Shown: positions 50,722-58,503 of the stretch, one piece after another
Layout: every line of letters starts with the position of its first letter
Numbering within the stretch: the stretch's first letter is position 1
Origin: Acidimicrobiales bacterium
GTDB taxonomy: Bacteria; Actinomycetota; Acidimicrobiia; Acidimicrobiales; SHLQ01
DNA: 64,000 nucleotides
Direction of reading: 5' to 3'
NCBI GenBank assembly: GCA_020629635.1
Contig: JAHDCX010000004.1
Location: 124,001 to 188,000 of the forward strand
Notes under the pieces: model-generated
Seen by the model: the letters and a program-made list of their open reading frames with translations, nothing else
Told to the model about the DNA's origin: nothing
The model's database searches: none
Translations under genes and position numbers: made by a program

Positions 50722-51357
50722 TCAGTCCCAGATGGGTCGGAGGCGTTCGGCTCGGCCTCGCCGGTGATCAGCGAGTGCCTGTTGTCCGGCTTTGAGCGCT
50801 GGCGCCATGGTGAAGACGAAGAAGAGTGTTGCGATGCCCAAGTCGCCACCGAGGAGCACGCCGCCGGCCACGATCGACAGTTCGATCCATCGGCGAACCG
50901 TGAAGGGATCTCGGCCCCGGTCTTCAGCAGCGCGCATCAACAGTTCGATCGCTCCGCCGGTGAGCCCAGCGTGGATCACGAGCGCCACGCCTGAGGCGAT
51001 CGACAGCGTGCCCATGACGACGAACAGGATTCGGATCGCGAGGGGCTCGGGGTCGTTGATGAGCGCCATGAACGTGTCGACCGCAACGCCGTTGGCGAGG
51101 ATGTAAAAGATGCCTGATGGCTTCGGTGGTCGCTTGAGAAGTGCAGCGACGACGAACAGCGCGCCGGTGAACACCCAGCCGGCCTGCCCCAGGCTGATGC
51201 CGAGGCGGTCGCGAAGGGCGGTGAGCATGACGTCGTAGGCGGGGACGCCGAGGCGGGCGTGGACGAAGAGCGAGACGCCCAAACCGATGAGTGTCGATCC
51301 GGCGAAGAGCGAGATCAGCTGCTTGACGCTGCGGCGGTTCTCAGGCTTGTGGGTCAT
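50722..51357 (-). CDS. YczE/YitT-like membrane protein
   Basis: 211 residues from ATG 51357 (MTHKPENRRSVKQLIS), where family similarity begins; ATG 51471 would add 38 residues. About five helices, with FAGSTLIGLGVSLFVHARLG, VPAYDVMLTALRDRLGISLG, QAGWVFTGALFVVAALL and SGVALVIHAGLTGGAIELLM, the internal repeat GVPAYD / GLTGGA typical of these proteins. Transport or signalling function is not established. It is divergent from the SulP gene. Confidence 0.78.
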   Translation of the reverse strand: MTHKPENRRSVKQLISLFAGSTLIGLGVSLFVHARLGVPAYDVMLTALRDRLGISLGQAGWVFTGALFVVAALLKRPPKPSGIFYILANGVAVDTFMALINDPEPLAIRILFVVMGTLSIASGVALVIHAGLTGGAIELLMRAAEDRGRDPFTVRRWIELSIVAGGVLLGGDLGIATLFFVFTMAPALKAGQQALADHRRGRAERLRPIWD

Positions 51358-51626
51358 GCGATTGGCGGCCACAACGCCATGTCGAGAGATGCCCGAGAAC
51401 CAGTCGACCGAGGTGCGCGCAACGGCCCGGCCAGAGCTGGCAGTGCGATGGGCGCGATCGGACAACGTCATGTCCTCATTAACGACACATCCGGGCCATT
51501 TCCATCCTGCTTTTGGTGGGTCGTGGGTCACGTTGTGGTGTGAAAGGTGCGACATCGCTGAAGCGACGCCGCGCACCGTCCGATCTCTACTCTGACGATC
51601 GCTCGATCCGTGTGCGGTCGACCGCC

Positions 51627-51671
51627 GGGGATCGCCGTCTTCTGGTGCGAAGAAGTCTGGAGTGATCCCCC
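51627..51671 (+). promoter_or_regulatory. Leader hairpin covering the SulP ribosome binding site
   Basis: GGGGATC (51627-51633) pairs with GATCCCC (51664-51670); an inner CTTCT / AGAAG stem can also form. The GGAG ribosome binding site (51659-51662) lies inside the structure and the GTG start is two bases after it. A hairpin here could limit translation of the transporter. Function is inferred from position only. Confidence 0.45.
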
Positions 51672-53201
51672 GTGAGCGTCACCGAATCTGAGCCCGCCGC
51701 GGCTGCCCCTGTGCCCGAAACGCCTCGTCGCGGACTTGAGTGGCTGACCACGAACGTGCGCGCCGACTTGCTGTCTGGCCTCGTTGTTGCCCTCGCCCTC
51801 ATCCCGGAGGCGATCAGCTTTTCGATCATCGCCGGAGTTGATCCCAAGGTCGGTTTGTACGCGTCGTTCTCGATCGCCATCGTGATCTCGATCGCTGGCG
51901 GTCGCTCGGGCATGATCTCGGCGGCGACCGGCGCGATGGCGCTCGTGGTCGTGCAGCTCGTCGCCGATCACGGCGTCGGCCACCTCTTCGCCGCCACGAT
52001 CCTCGCCGGCATCCTCCAGATCGTGTTCGGCGCCCTCGGCGTGGGCGAGCTGATGCGCTTCGTTCCCCGATCGGTGATGGTCGGCTTTGTAAATGCGCTG
52101 GCGATCCTCATCTTCCTCGCGCAGGTTCCGCACATCACCCTCTCGGACGGCGATCAGTCCCAGCTCGGGATGAACCTGCTGTTCATCGCCCTCGGCCTGG
52201 CGATCATCTACGGGCTGCCCCGTCTGACCACGGCCGTCCCGTCGCCGCTCGTCGCCATCGTCGTGCTCTCGGCGATCGCGATGTCGGGCGGGCTCGAACT
52301 TCCCACCGTCGGCGACATGGGCGAGCTGCCCTCGGCGCTGCCGTGGGTGGCGCTGCCCGATGTGCCCTTCACCCTCGAAACGCTGCGGATCATCGCCCCG
52401 TACGCCTTCACCCTCGCACTCGTCGGCTTGCTCGAATCGCTCCTCACCGCGACGTTGCTCGACGACCTCACCGACACCGACTCCGACAAGAACCTCGAAG
52501 CTCGCGGCCAGGGCATCGCCAACGTCGTCACGGGCTTCTTCGGCGGAATGGCCGGCTGCGCCATGATCGGCCAGTCGATCATCAACTTCCGCTCCGGTGG
52601 CCGCGGTCGCCTCTCGACCCTGGCGTCGGGCGTGTTCCTACTCATCTTGATCATGGCGCTCGGATCGCTCGTCGCCCGAATCCCCATGGCGGCGCTCGTC
52701 GCCGTGATGATCATGGTCTCGGTCGGCACGTTCGACTGGCGAAGCGTCGCCCCGAAGACGCTCCGCACCACGCCACGTCCAGAGTCCCTCATCATGGTCG
52801 CAACTGTCGTGACGACGATTCTCACCCACAACCTCGCCTACGGCGTGGGTGTTGGCGTCGTCTTCGCGGTCATCGCCTTCGCCCGTCAGGTCTCGGAGGT
52901 CGTCAAGGTCACCAGCGTGCTCGACCCCGACAACACCGAACGCCTCTACGCCGTGCATGGCGAGCTCTTCTTTGCATCGACCAACAAGCTGGTGCACGAG
53001 TTCCACTACGACCAGGTCAAGGTCGACCGGGTCGAGATCGACTGCTCCAACGCCCGCATATGGGATACCTCAGCGGTCGCCGCTCTCGACGCGGTCGTCG
53101 CGAAGTTCGCCGAACGCGGCATCGAGGCGCACCTCGTCGGCCTCAACCCCCACGCCCAACGCCTCCACGACAAGACGACAGGCACATTGTCGGCCCACTG
53201 A
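51672..53201 (+). CDS. SulP family anion transporter with STAS domain
   Basis: 509 residues from GTG 51672. The N-terminal SulP signature is GLVVALALIPEAISFSIIAG with VDPKVGLYASF, and about ten to twelve helices follow (for example ALAILIFLAQVPHITLSDGD, YAFTLALVGLLESLLTATLL). A C-terminal STAS domain (about 425-505) includes VEIDCSNARIWDTSAVAALD. The family moves sulfate, bicarbonate or other anions; members this short with a compact STAS are common marine bicarbonate or sulfate carriers. Specificity is not readable. Confidence 0.93.
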   Translation: MSVTESEPAAAAPVPETPRRGLEWLTTNVRADLLSGLVVALALIPEAISFSIIAGVDPKVGLYASFSIAIVISIAGGRSGMISAATGAMALVVVQLVADHGVGHLFAATILAGILQIVFGALGVGELMRFVPRSVMVGFVNALAILIFLAQVPHITLSDGDQSQLGMNLLFIALGLAIIYGLPRLTTAVPSPLVAIVVLSAIAMSGGLELPTVGDMGELPSALPWVALPDVPFTLETLRIIAPYAFTLALVGLLESLLTATLLDDLTDTDSDKNLEARGQGIANVVTGFFGGMAGCAMIGQSIINFRSGGRGRLSTLASGVFLLILIMALGSLVARIPMAALVAVMIMVSVGTFDWRSVAPKTLRTTPRPESLIMVATVVTTILTHNLAYGVGVGVVFAVIAFARQVSEVVKVTSVLDPDNTERLYAVHGELFFASTNKLVHEFHYDQVKVDRVEIDCSNARIWDTSAVAALDAVVAKFAERGIEAHLVGLNPHAQRLHDKTTGTLSAH

Positions 53202-53202
53202 C

Positions 53203-53610
53203 TCAGTCGGAGCTGGAGGGGCGTTGGCGAAGTTGTTTGGTTTGAGAGCGGCGGCGTTTTGCGTCGACGCGGCGACGTTGCGATGACTTCGACGGCTTCG
53301 TTGCCCGTCGGGCACGGCGGACCTCGAGCGCGGTCCGGACACGACTGGCGAGTCGCTGTTCGGCGATGTGGCGGTTGCGGAGCTGACTGCGTTCGTCGTC
53401 GGCGACCACACGAAGCTCGGCGCCAAAACGCTCGACCAAGCGACGCCGCTGCTCGTCGGTGACGGCGGTCGAATCGACGATCATCCACACGAGCTCGACC
53501 CGGGTGGCGGCCTTGTTGGCGTGCTGGCCACCAGGCCCCCCGGACGCGCGGAATCGCACCGACAGCTCGCTGTCGGGGATCACGAATCCCGGGCGCACGG
53601 TGATGGGCAT
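53203..53610 (-). CDS. arfB: Alternative ribosome-rescue factor ArfB (YaeJ-like peptidyl-tRNA hydrolase)
   Basis: 135 residues from ATG 53610. The GGQ catalytic motif is at 27-29 in RFRASGGPGGQHANKAATRV, with no codon-recognition domains, and a long Lys/Arg-rich tail (RRVDAKRRRSQTKQLRQRP) that in ArfB inserts into the empty mRNA channel. It frees peptides from stalled ribosomes. It converges with the SulP gene and is divergent from the TauD-like gene. Confidence 0.92.
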   Translation of the reverse strand: MPITVRPGFVIPDSELSVRFRASGGPGGQHANKAATRVELVWMIVDSTAVTDEQRRRLVERFGAELRVVADDERSQLRNRHIAEQRLASRVRTALEVRRARRATKPSKSSQRRRVDAKRRRSQTKQLRQRPSSSD

Positions 53611-53661
53611 GGGTCCAGTGTGGCGCAGGACAGCCCGGACGCAGACAGGTACCGTACGGCG

Positions 53662-54579
53662 ATGGCATCCGACGTCGCCGACATGCAGAACATCCGGGCG
53701 GTGCAGACCCCGCTTCGGGAGCGTGATGCGGACAGCTACGGGAGTGCCGTCGTGACGCCCGTGGCGGGCTCGATGGGCGCCTACGTCGACGGACTCGACA
53801 TCGCTCCGGGGAGCGACCTCGACCCGCTCCTTCGGCTTCTCGACGATTTCAAAGCCGTCATGATTCGAGATGCCGACTCCGCTCTGACCGTCGAGGAGTA
53901 CGCCGCCTTTGGGCGCCGTCTCGGTGACCTCGCTGTCGACCCCTTCGTCGCCCCACCGTTCCCGGCTCATCCCGAGGTGATGGGGCTCATCCGCGAAGCC
54001 GACGACACGGCGTACAACTTCGGCGGCGACTGGCACAGCGACGGCAGCTACCTCGCCGAGCCCGGTGGCTACACCGTGTTGTGGGCGAAGGAGATCCCGC
54101 CCGTGGGAGGCGACACGTTGTTCGCCGACATGGAGCTCGCTTGGGAGTCGCTCAGCCCGACCTTCCGCGAGATGCTCGACGGCCGACGTTGCGCCCATGC
54201 GGCCACGGGTTCGGGGGCGAAGGTCGCCATCGCCCGCAAGGGCGACTACGCCGCAATCAACTTCGGGGATGCGCCCGATCGGATCGAACATCTGCATCCG
54301 ATCAAGCGAATCCATCCGCGCACTGGTCGACCGTCGTTGTTCGTCAACCAGGCGTACTCCGTTCGGATCGAAGGGTGGTCCGAGGACGAGTCGGCGGGAA
54401 TCCTGAAGTTCCTTTTCGAACACAGCCGGTCGCCGGCGATGACGGCCCGCTTTCGGTGGACGCCGGGGGCGATCCTGATCTGGGACAACCGTGTCACGAC
54501 GCACTACGCGATCGGTGACTACGGCGGCCACCGGCGCGAGATGTATCGACTCGCCGTGACGGGGGAGCGGCCGCAATGA
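53662..54579 (+). CDS. TauD/TfdA family 2-oxoglutarate/Fe(II) dioxygenase
   Basis: 305 residues from ATG 53662; ATG 53686 is an alternative. The iron ligands H125 and D127 are in FGGDWHSDGSYLAEP, and the distal histidine and 2-oxoglutarate arginine are in DNRVTTHYAIGDYGGHRREM. The family removes sulfonate, phenoxy or amine groups by alpha-hydroxylation. The stop overlaps the class II aldolase-like gene by four bases (ATGA), so the two probably act on the same compound. Substrate unknown. Confidence 0.9.
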   Translation: MASDVADMQNIRAVQTPLRERDADSYGSAVVTPVAGSMGAYVDGLDIAPGSDLDPLLRLLDDFKAVMIRDADSALTVEEYAAFGRRLGDLAVDPFVAPPFPAHPEVMGLIREADDTAYNFGGDWHSDGSYLAEPGGYTVLWAKEIPPVGGDTLFADMELAWESLSPTFREMLDGRRCAHAATGSGAKVAIARKGDYAAINFGDAPDRIEHLHPIKRIHPRTGRPSLFVNQAYSVRIEGWSEDESAGILKFLFEHSRSPAMTARFRWTPGAILIWDNRVTTHYAIGDYGGHRREMYRLAVTGERPQ

Positions 54580-55322
54580 CCGGCTGGTGGACGGCCCCGA
54601 CCTCCGAACGTGATGCCCGCGTCGAACTCGCCGCGGCGTATCGGGCGGTCGCCGACTTCGGGTGGACCGACCTCGGCGCCACGCATCTCAGCGTCGCGGT
54701 ACCGGGCGAGGACGACGCGTACCTCGTACTGCGCGAGGGTCTGTTCTTCGACGAGGTGACGGCGAGCAACCTCGTGAAGGTCGGTGTGGACGGCGTGATT
54801 CGTGCCGGCGAGCCGGGCGACACGGTGAATCCGGCGGCGGTCACGATCCATTCGGCGCTGCACGACGCACGCCCGGACGTGGCATCGGTGATGCACACGC
54901 ACACGCCTGCTGGTCTGGCGCTCACCAACCATCCCGATGGCGTGCTTCCGCTGTCGCAGCACGCAATGCGCTTCTGGAAATGCCACGGCAGCCACGTCTA
55001 CGAAGGCATCGCGCTCGACGATGACGAGGGCCCGAGGCTGGCAGCCGATCTCGCCGACCACGAGCTGTTGCTCCTCCAGAACCACGGTTTGCTCACGGTC
55101 GGCCCGGACGTTCCGAGCGCGTTCAGTGCGCTGTACTACGCCGAGATCACCGCGCAGATGCAGCTCGCGAGCATGTCGTCTTCTGCCGAGTCGATCACCA
55201 TCCACTCCGAGACCGGTGCACGGACACGGGAGCAGTACGACGCGAGCCGGGGCTACATGTACCGCGACTGGCTCGGCGTGCTGCGTGCCGTAGAACGAAA
55301 GCACCCCGACTTCGCCGACTGA
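54576..55322 (+). CDS. Class II aldolase/adducin family protein
   Basis: 248 residues. Zinc ligands are visible as the H-x-H in VMHTHTPAGLAL and the His in LLLQNHGLLTVG, with THLSVAVPGEDDAYLV near the N-terminus where the substrate loop lies. The family includes fuculose-phosphate aldolase, ribulose-phosphate epimerase and decarboxylase-like members. It is translationally coupled to the TauD-like dioxygenase. No sugar kinase or isomerase is near, so a non-sugar substrate is possible. Confidence 0.88.
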   Translation: MTGWWTAPTSERDARVELAAAYRAVADFGWTDLGATHLSVAVPGEDDAYLVLREGLFFDEVTASNLVKVGVDGVIRAGEPGDTVNPAAVTIHSALHDARPDVASVMHTHTPAGLALTNHPDGVLPLSQHAMRFWKCHGSHVYEGIALDDDEGPRLAADLADHELLLLQNHGLLTVGPDVPSAFSALYYAEITAQMQLASMSSSAESITIHSETGARTREQYDASRGYMYRDWLGVLRAVERKHPDFAD

Positions 55323-55341
55323 GTCGACGACGCCGGGGTGC
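55301..55341 (+). terminator. Hairpin at the end of the dioxygenase/aldolase unit
   Basis: GCACCCCG (55301-55308) pairs with CGGGGTGC (55334-55341), and an inner CGACT / AGTCG stem surrounds the aldolase stop codon. There is no T run, so it may be a rho-assisted or processing hairpin rather than a classic terminator. Confidence 0.45.
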
Positions 55342-55373
55342 GTTCGGTCATGCGCTCATGGAGAGCGATGGTG

Positions 55374-55402
55374 GTCACGTTGGGGTCTGACCCCGAAGTG
55401 AC
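55374..55402. repeat. REP-like palindromic element (copy C)
   Basis: GTCACGTTGGGG then TCTGACCCCGAAGTGAC. The centre GGGGTCTGACCCC is itself palindromic. Same family as copies A and B. It lies between the aldolase gene and the convergent 53-aa gene. Confidence 0.8.
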
Positions 55403-55414
55403 CGGTCTGATGAC

Positions 55415-55576
55415 TCAGACGAGGTGACGGGCGCGGGTGGCCTCGTTGCGGGCGGCGTCGAGGCGGCTGCGCGAGTCGTTGAGTTCGGTGATCGAAGCGC
55501 CGGTGGCCCGAAGATCCTGATGATCGTTCCAGGCGTTGAGCAGGACGCTGATTGCTTTGCGGTGCATGGTGCTCAT
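55415..55576 (-). CDS. Small hypothetical protein (53 aa)
   Basis: ATG at 55576-55574 has a good AGGAG box nine bases upstream. The product (start MSTMHRKAISVLLNAWNDHQ, end RNEATRARHLV) is helical and basic with a heptad-like middle (LRATGASITELNDSRSRL). It is divergent from an Lrp-type regulator, and two matched palindromes lie in the shared 115-base region, so it is a plausible target of that regulator. No family recognised. Confidence 0.6.
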   Translation of the reverse strand: MSTMHRKAISVLLNAWNDHQDLRATGASITELNDSRSRLDAARNEATRARHLV

Positions 55577-55647
55577 GGTGGTGTCTCCTGGTTGAGAGTC
55601 GCTCCGAGGGCGTTCGAAGCGATGACCTCATCATGACGAAATTCGTG

Positions 55648-55703
55648 CAGTGTGTGGCACTGAAGTCACTGCCGGAACGGTTCCTATACAGTGGATCACA
55701 CTG
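55648..55703. promoter_or_regulatory. Paired CAGTG-N5-CACTG palindromes, likely Lrp-family operator
   Basis: CAGTG-TGTGG-CACTG at 55648-55662 and CAGTG-GATCA-CACTG at 55689-55703. The centres are 41 bases apart, close to four helical turns, which suits a multimeric Lrp-type regulator. The second copy overlaps the annotated GTG 55691, favouring the in-frame GTG 55703 or autoregulation at the start site. Confidence 0.8.
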
Positions 55704-56152
55704 TGATCGACGAACTGGACAGAGAAATCCTCCGTATCCTCAGCGTTGAAGCTCGGATCTCGAACATTGATCTGGGCCGTCGCATCGGCCTGAGTGCGAA
55801 CGCTGCGGGAGCGCGAGTGCAACGCCTGGTCAAGGACGGCATCATTCGCGGGTTCCGCGCGGAGCTGAATCACGCCGCGCTCGGACGACCGATGGAGGCG
55901 TCGGTTGACGTGTGGCTGACCGACGACCGCGATCGCGAGGCCTTCATGGAGGTGGTCGCCGCAGACGATCGGGTGGTCGAGTGCTTTCACCTGACCGGGC
56001 CGCTGGACTTCCGGTTTCGGGCCCGCATCGCCGGCGCGGACGACCTGAACGAACTGCTCTCCCGGCTGCGGACCGAGGGCGGGGTACGTCAGACGGATAC
56101 GCGGCTCGTTCTGGAACACGTCGCCGTCAATCCTCGGACCGCACCCGGCTGA
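55691..56152 (+). CDS. Lrp/AsnC family transcriptional regulator
   Basis: 153 residues from GTG 55691; GTG 55703, four codons on, gives the more typical MIDELDREILRILS start. The HTH is SNIDLGRRIGLSANAAGARV with QRLVKDGIIRGFRAEL, followed by the RAM/AsnC ligand domain (EASVDVWLTDDRDREAFMEV, ECFHLTGPLDFRFRARIAG). These proteins sense amino acids and form octamers. Probably controls itself and the divergent 53-aa gene. TATACA at 55685-55690 could be a -10 box, making a leaderless or near-leaderless message possible. Confidence 0.92.
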   Translation: MDHTVIDELDREILRILSVEARISNIDLGRRIGLSANAAGARVQRLVKDGIIRGFRAELNHAALGRPMEASVDVWLTDDRDREAFMEVVAADDRVVECFHLTGPLDFRFRARIAGADDLNELLSRLRTEGGVRQTDTRLVLEHVAVNPRTAPG

Positions 56153-56170
56153 GTCGTGAACGGTTCGAGG

Positions 56171-56199
56171 TTGGTGATGGCCGGGTGGTTCGCTACCCT
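56171..56199 (+). promoter_or_regulatory. Sigma-70-type promoter of tRNA-fMet
   Basis: TTGGTG (56171-56176), a 17-base spacer, then TACCCT (56194-56199), ending 14 bases before the tRNA. Both boxes match the housekeeping consensus well enough for a strong promoter. Confidence 0.65.
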
Positions 56200-56213
56200 C
56201 ATCTCTCCAGCGA

Positions 56214-56287
<74 letters not shown>

Positions 56288-56294
56288 CTACTGG

Positions 56295-56334
56295 AAGGCC
56301 CGGAGTCTCAATGGCTCCGGGCCTTCGACGTTTT
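56295..56334 (+). terminator. Terminator after tRNA-fMet
   Basis: AAGGCCCGGAG (56295-56305) pairs perfectly with CTCCGGGCCTT (56315-56325), followed by CGACGTTTT. It lies eight bases after the tRNA and just before the convergent hydrolase stop. Confidence 0.9.
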
Positions 56335-56347
56335 CTGATCCCTCGCC

Positions 56348-57298
56348 TCAGGTCTTGCGATGGCCCTCGCGGATCCAATCGGTGATCATTGCGGCGAACA
56401 TCTCTGGCTGGTCTGACCAGGAGAGATGTCCTGCGTCCGGGAAGATCTGGAGCGCACTGTTGGGCATGGCGTCGTGGAGGTGGTGCGCGTTGCTCACATC
56501 GAAGAGGGCATCGAGCTCGCCCCAGAAGATCTGCGTTGGCACGTCGATCTCGCCGACTCGACGTGCAATGGCCTCGCCGCTTCCTCGAAGATCGGCGAAC
56601 CAGTGGATGACCTCGAACGCTCGGCCCGAGTACGCATTTTTGAAGTCGTCGACCTGGGTCGGGTTGTAGCGGTGGCGTATGGCGCCAAAGGTCGAAGTGA
56701 ACGCAATGAGCGGGCCGGCGCCGAGGAGTGCAGTGTTGACGCGCAGGAACCCGAGGCGGGACATCAGGTTGATGAGTGTCGCCAGCTTGAGCGGCCCGGG
56801 AGCTCCGACGCTGTGTCCGACGACCAGGCTGGCGAGTCGGTGGTTGGGGGTGAGGGCATAGCTGAGTGCGGCCGCCATGCCGACGTCGGGTCCGACGAGG
56901 TGGATGTCGGTGAGATCCAGGTCATCGAGAATCTTGCCGAGGAGGTCGCCCTGGGCCGCCGGCGTCATGTCGTCGCGAGCGCCTTCGGACGCGCCGAAGC
57001 CGGGGAGGTCGATCGCGGTCACTCGAAATGACTCGGTGAGTGCCTCCCAGGATCCGACGAAGCTCAAGATGCTCTCGGGGAATGGGCTGAGAAGTACCAC
57101 GGTCGGTGCATCGCTGGGTCCGGCCTGGGCGAGACGGATCTTGCGTCCGGCCAGCGTTCGGAACTCGGTGGGGATGTCGACCTCGGGATTGACGAATGTC
57201 GTTGCCGCCTTGCGAGCTCTGCGAATCCTGCGCCACTCCGGCGAGATGGCCCGGAATGTCGCCGCGTTGGCTCGGTCGTACACACTCAGCTTCTTCAT
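56348..57298 (-). CDS. Alpha/beta hydrolase with Asp nucleophile (epoxide hydrolase/dehalogenase-like)
   Basis: 316 residues. The nucleophile elbow is LVGPDVGMAAALSYAL with Asp138, not Ser, which places it among epoxide hydrolase or haloalkane dehalogenase-type enzymes. The late histidine is in FPDAGHLSWSDQPE and an acidic residue in FWGELDALFDV. A cap domain spans about 165-245. It is divergent from a TetR regulator, with a perfect palindrome between them, so it is probably induced by its substrate. The basic, Arg-rich first 30 residues are unusual. Confidence 0.87.
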   Translation of the reverse strand: MKKLSVYDRANAATFRAISPEWRRIRRARKAATTFVNPEVDIPTEFRTLAGRKIRLAQAGPSDAPTVVLLSPFPESILSFVGSWEALTESFRVTAIDLPGFGASEGARDDMTPAAQGDLLGKILDDLDLTDIHLVGPDVGMAAALSYALTPNHRLASLVVGHSVGAPGPLKLATLINLMSRLGFLRVNTALLGAGPLIAFTSTFGAIRHRYNPTQVDDFKNAYSGRAFEVIHWFADLRGSGEAIARRVGEIDVPTQIFWGELDALFDVSNAHHLHDAMPNSALQIFPDAGHLSWSDQPEMFAAMITDWIREGHRKT

Positions 57299-57318
57299 TG
57301 GGTCGCCTCTGAAGTCTC

Positions 57319-57342
57319 GTTACGTACCGACTGGTACGTAAC
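57319..57342. promoter_or_regulatory. Perfect TetR operator palindrome
   Basis: GTTACGTACC (57319-57328), GACT, GGTACGTAAC (57333-57342): exact 10-base arms in the 99-base region between the divergent hydrolase and TetR genes. Confidence 0.85.
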
Positions 57343-57397
57343 TCAGCCTACAGGCGTTCCGGACCGCTCGGTACGCTGGGGTTGTGGGGATTCGCTT

Positions 57398-57997
57398 ATG
57401 AGCAGCTCGCACCGATCGAGCCGGGGCCGGCCCCCGACGTTCCGGCGTGAGCATGTGGTCGAGGTCGCGATGGACGCCTACTGGCGAGAGGGTCCCGACG
57501 CACTGTCGCTCAACGAGATCTGCCGGAGGGCCGACGTCTCGAAGCCCGGGCTGTACCGGTCACTCGGCGGCGAGGACGAGCTCATGGACGCAGCCCTCGA
57601 CCGCTACGCCGAAGTGGTCCTCACCCCAAACCTGGCGGCCATCGACGTCGAGGCACCGCTCTTTGTCACACTCGAAACCATCATCGCTTCGTTCACCGAC
57701 GTCGACCGCTCGGGGCCGCCTGGCTGTCTTCTTGCTCGCCTGCAGCACACCCACGGGTTGGGTCCGGTCGTGAGCGACCGCATTGGGAGTCTGCGAGCGC
57801 AGGCGCGTGCTGCGTACGCCACCGCGGTCGAACGGGCAAAGGCCCGGGGCGAGGTGAACAAGGACATTCCGACCGATGTCGCGGCGGCGATGATCGACAT
57901 CCAGTGCAACACGGTGTTGATTCGAATGTCGGCGGGCGAAGACCCGTCGCTTCTCCGTGATCAGGCAATGCTCGCCTTCTCGATCTTTGCCCCGTGA
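57398..57997 (+). CDS. TetR/AcrR family transcriptional regulator
   Basis: 199 residues. HTH: EHVVEVAMDAYWREGPDALS with LNEICRRADVSKPGLYRSLG; then a helical ligand domain with DRSGPPGCLLARLQHTHGLG, the GPPGC segment typical of AcrR/YcdC-like regulators. It is divergent from the alpha/beta hydrolase and most likely represses it through the palindrome at 57319-57342. It converges with the DUF1304 gene. Confidence 0.92.
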   Translation: MSSSHRSSRGRPPTFRREHVVEVAMDAYWREGPDALSLNEICRRADVSKPGLYRSLGGEDELMDAALDRYAEVVLTPNLAAIDVEAPLFVTLETIIASFTDVDRSGPPGCLLARLQHTHGLGPVVSDRIGSLRAQARAAYATAVERAKARGEVNKDIPTDVAAAMIDIQCNTVLIRMSAGEDPSLLRDQAMLAFSIFAP

Positions 57998-58043
57998 GGC
58001 ATCAGACCGTCGAACGTCACAACTCGAGCGATCGCGGTGTCTG

Positions 58044-58424
58044 CTAATCGGCATCGCGTGGACGGCCAAAGGCCAGGGCGCACAACCCGGCCGCACCGAG
58101 GGCCATCTGCGGGAGTCCTGTCGCGAACGTCACGGTGATCGCAGCGGTCACGCCAGCAATGGCGACGAAGGCCAAGAAGCACGCCGCGATCCTCGTGTGC
58201 CAGTCGTCGTCGCGGATCAACAACGACCAGATCAGACCGATCGCAAGGAAGGCGTTGTACACGCCCTGGTTGGCGGCGAGGGCCTCCGTCTCGGAGAACA
58301 GCTCCGGATCGAAGGTGTCGAACGTGTCTCGGCCAACGGTCGTCCATGCAAAGACCTCGAACCACGCGATGTAGAGATGGACGGCCGCCGTGGCACCGAT
58401 GATGATTCGTGCGATCTTCGACAT
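58044..58424 (-). CDS. DUF1304 family membrane protein
   Basis: 126 residues with four helices: ARIIIGATAAVHLYIAWFEV, VYNAFLAIGLIWSLLI, IAACFLAFVAIAGVTAAITV and GLPQMALGAAGLCALAF. The signature EALAANQGVYNAFLA is the DUF1304 motif. Function unknown. It is divergent from the AhpD-like gene, with 79 bases between starts. Confidence 0.88.
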   Translation of the reverse strand: MSKIARIIIGATAAVHLYIAWFEVFAWTTVGRDTFDTFDPELFSETEALAANQGVYNAFLAIGLIWSLLIRDDDWHTRIAACFLAFVAIAGVTAAITVTFATGLPQMALGAAGLCALAFGRPRDAD

Positions 58425-58503
58425 GGGACGCCTCTCGTCTGAGTGCTGAGCAGTCTTGCAGGCTCATCGATCGCGACAGCCGCCGGGCAACTACCGTTTC
58501 GCC

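Noticed and set aside
51527-51545. GGGTCACGTTGTGGTG as a fourth REP-like element
   Set aside because: Only the first nine bases match; the TCTGACCCC centre and the closing GTGAC are missing.
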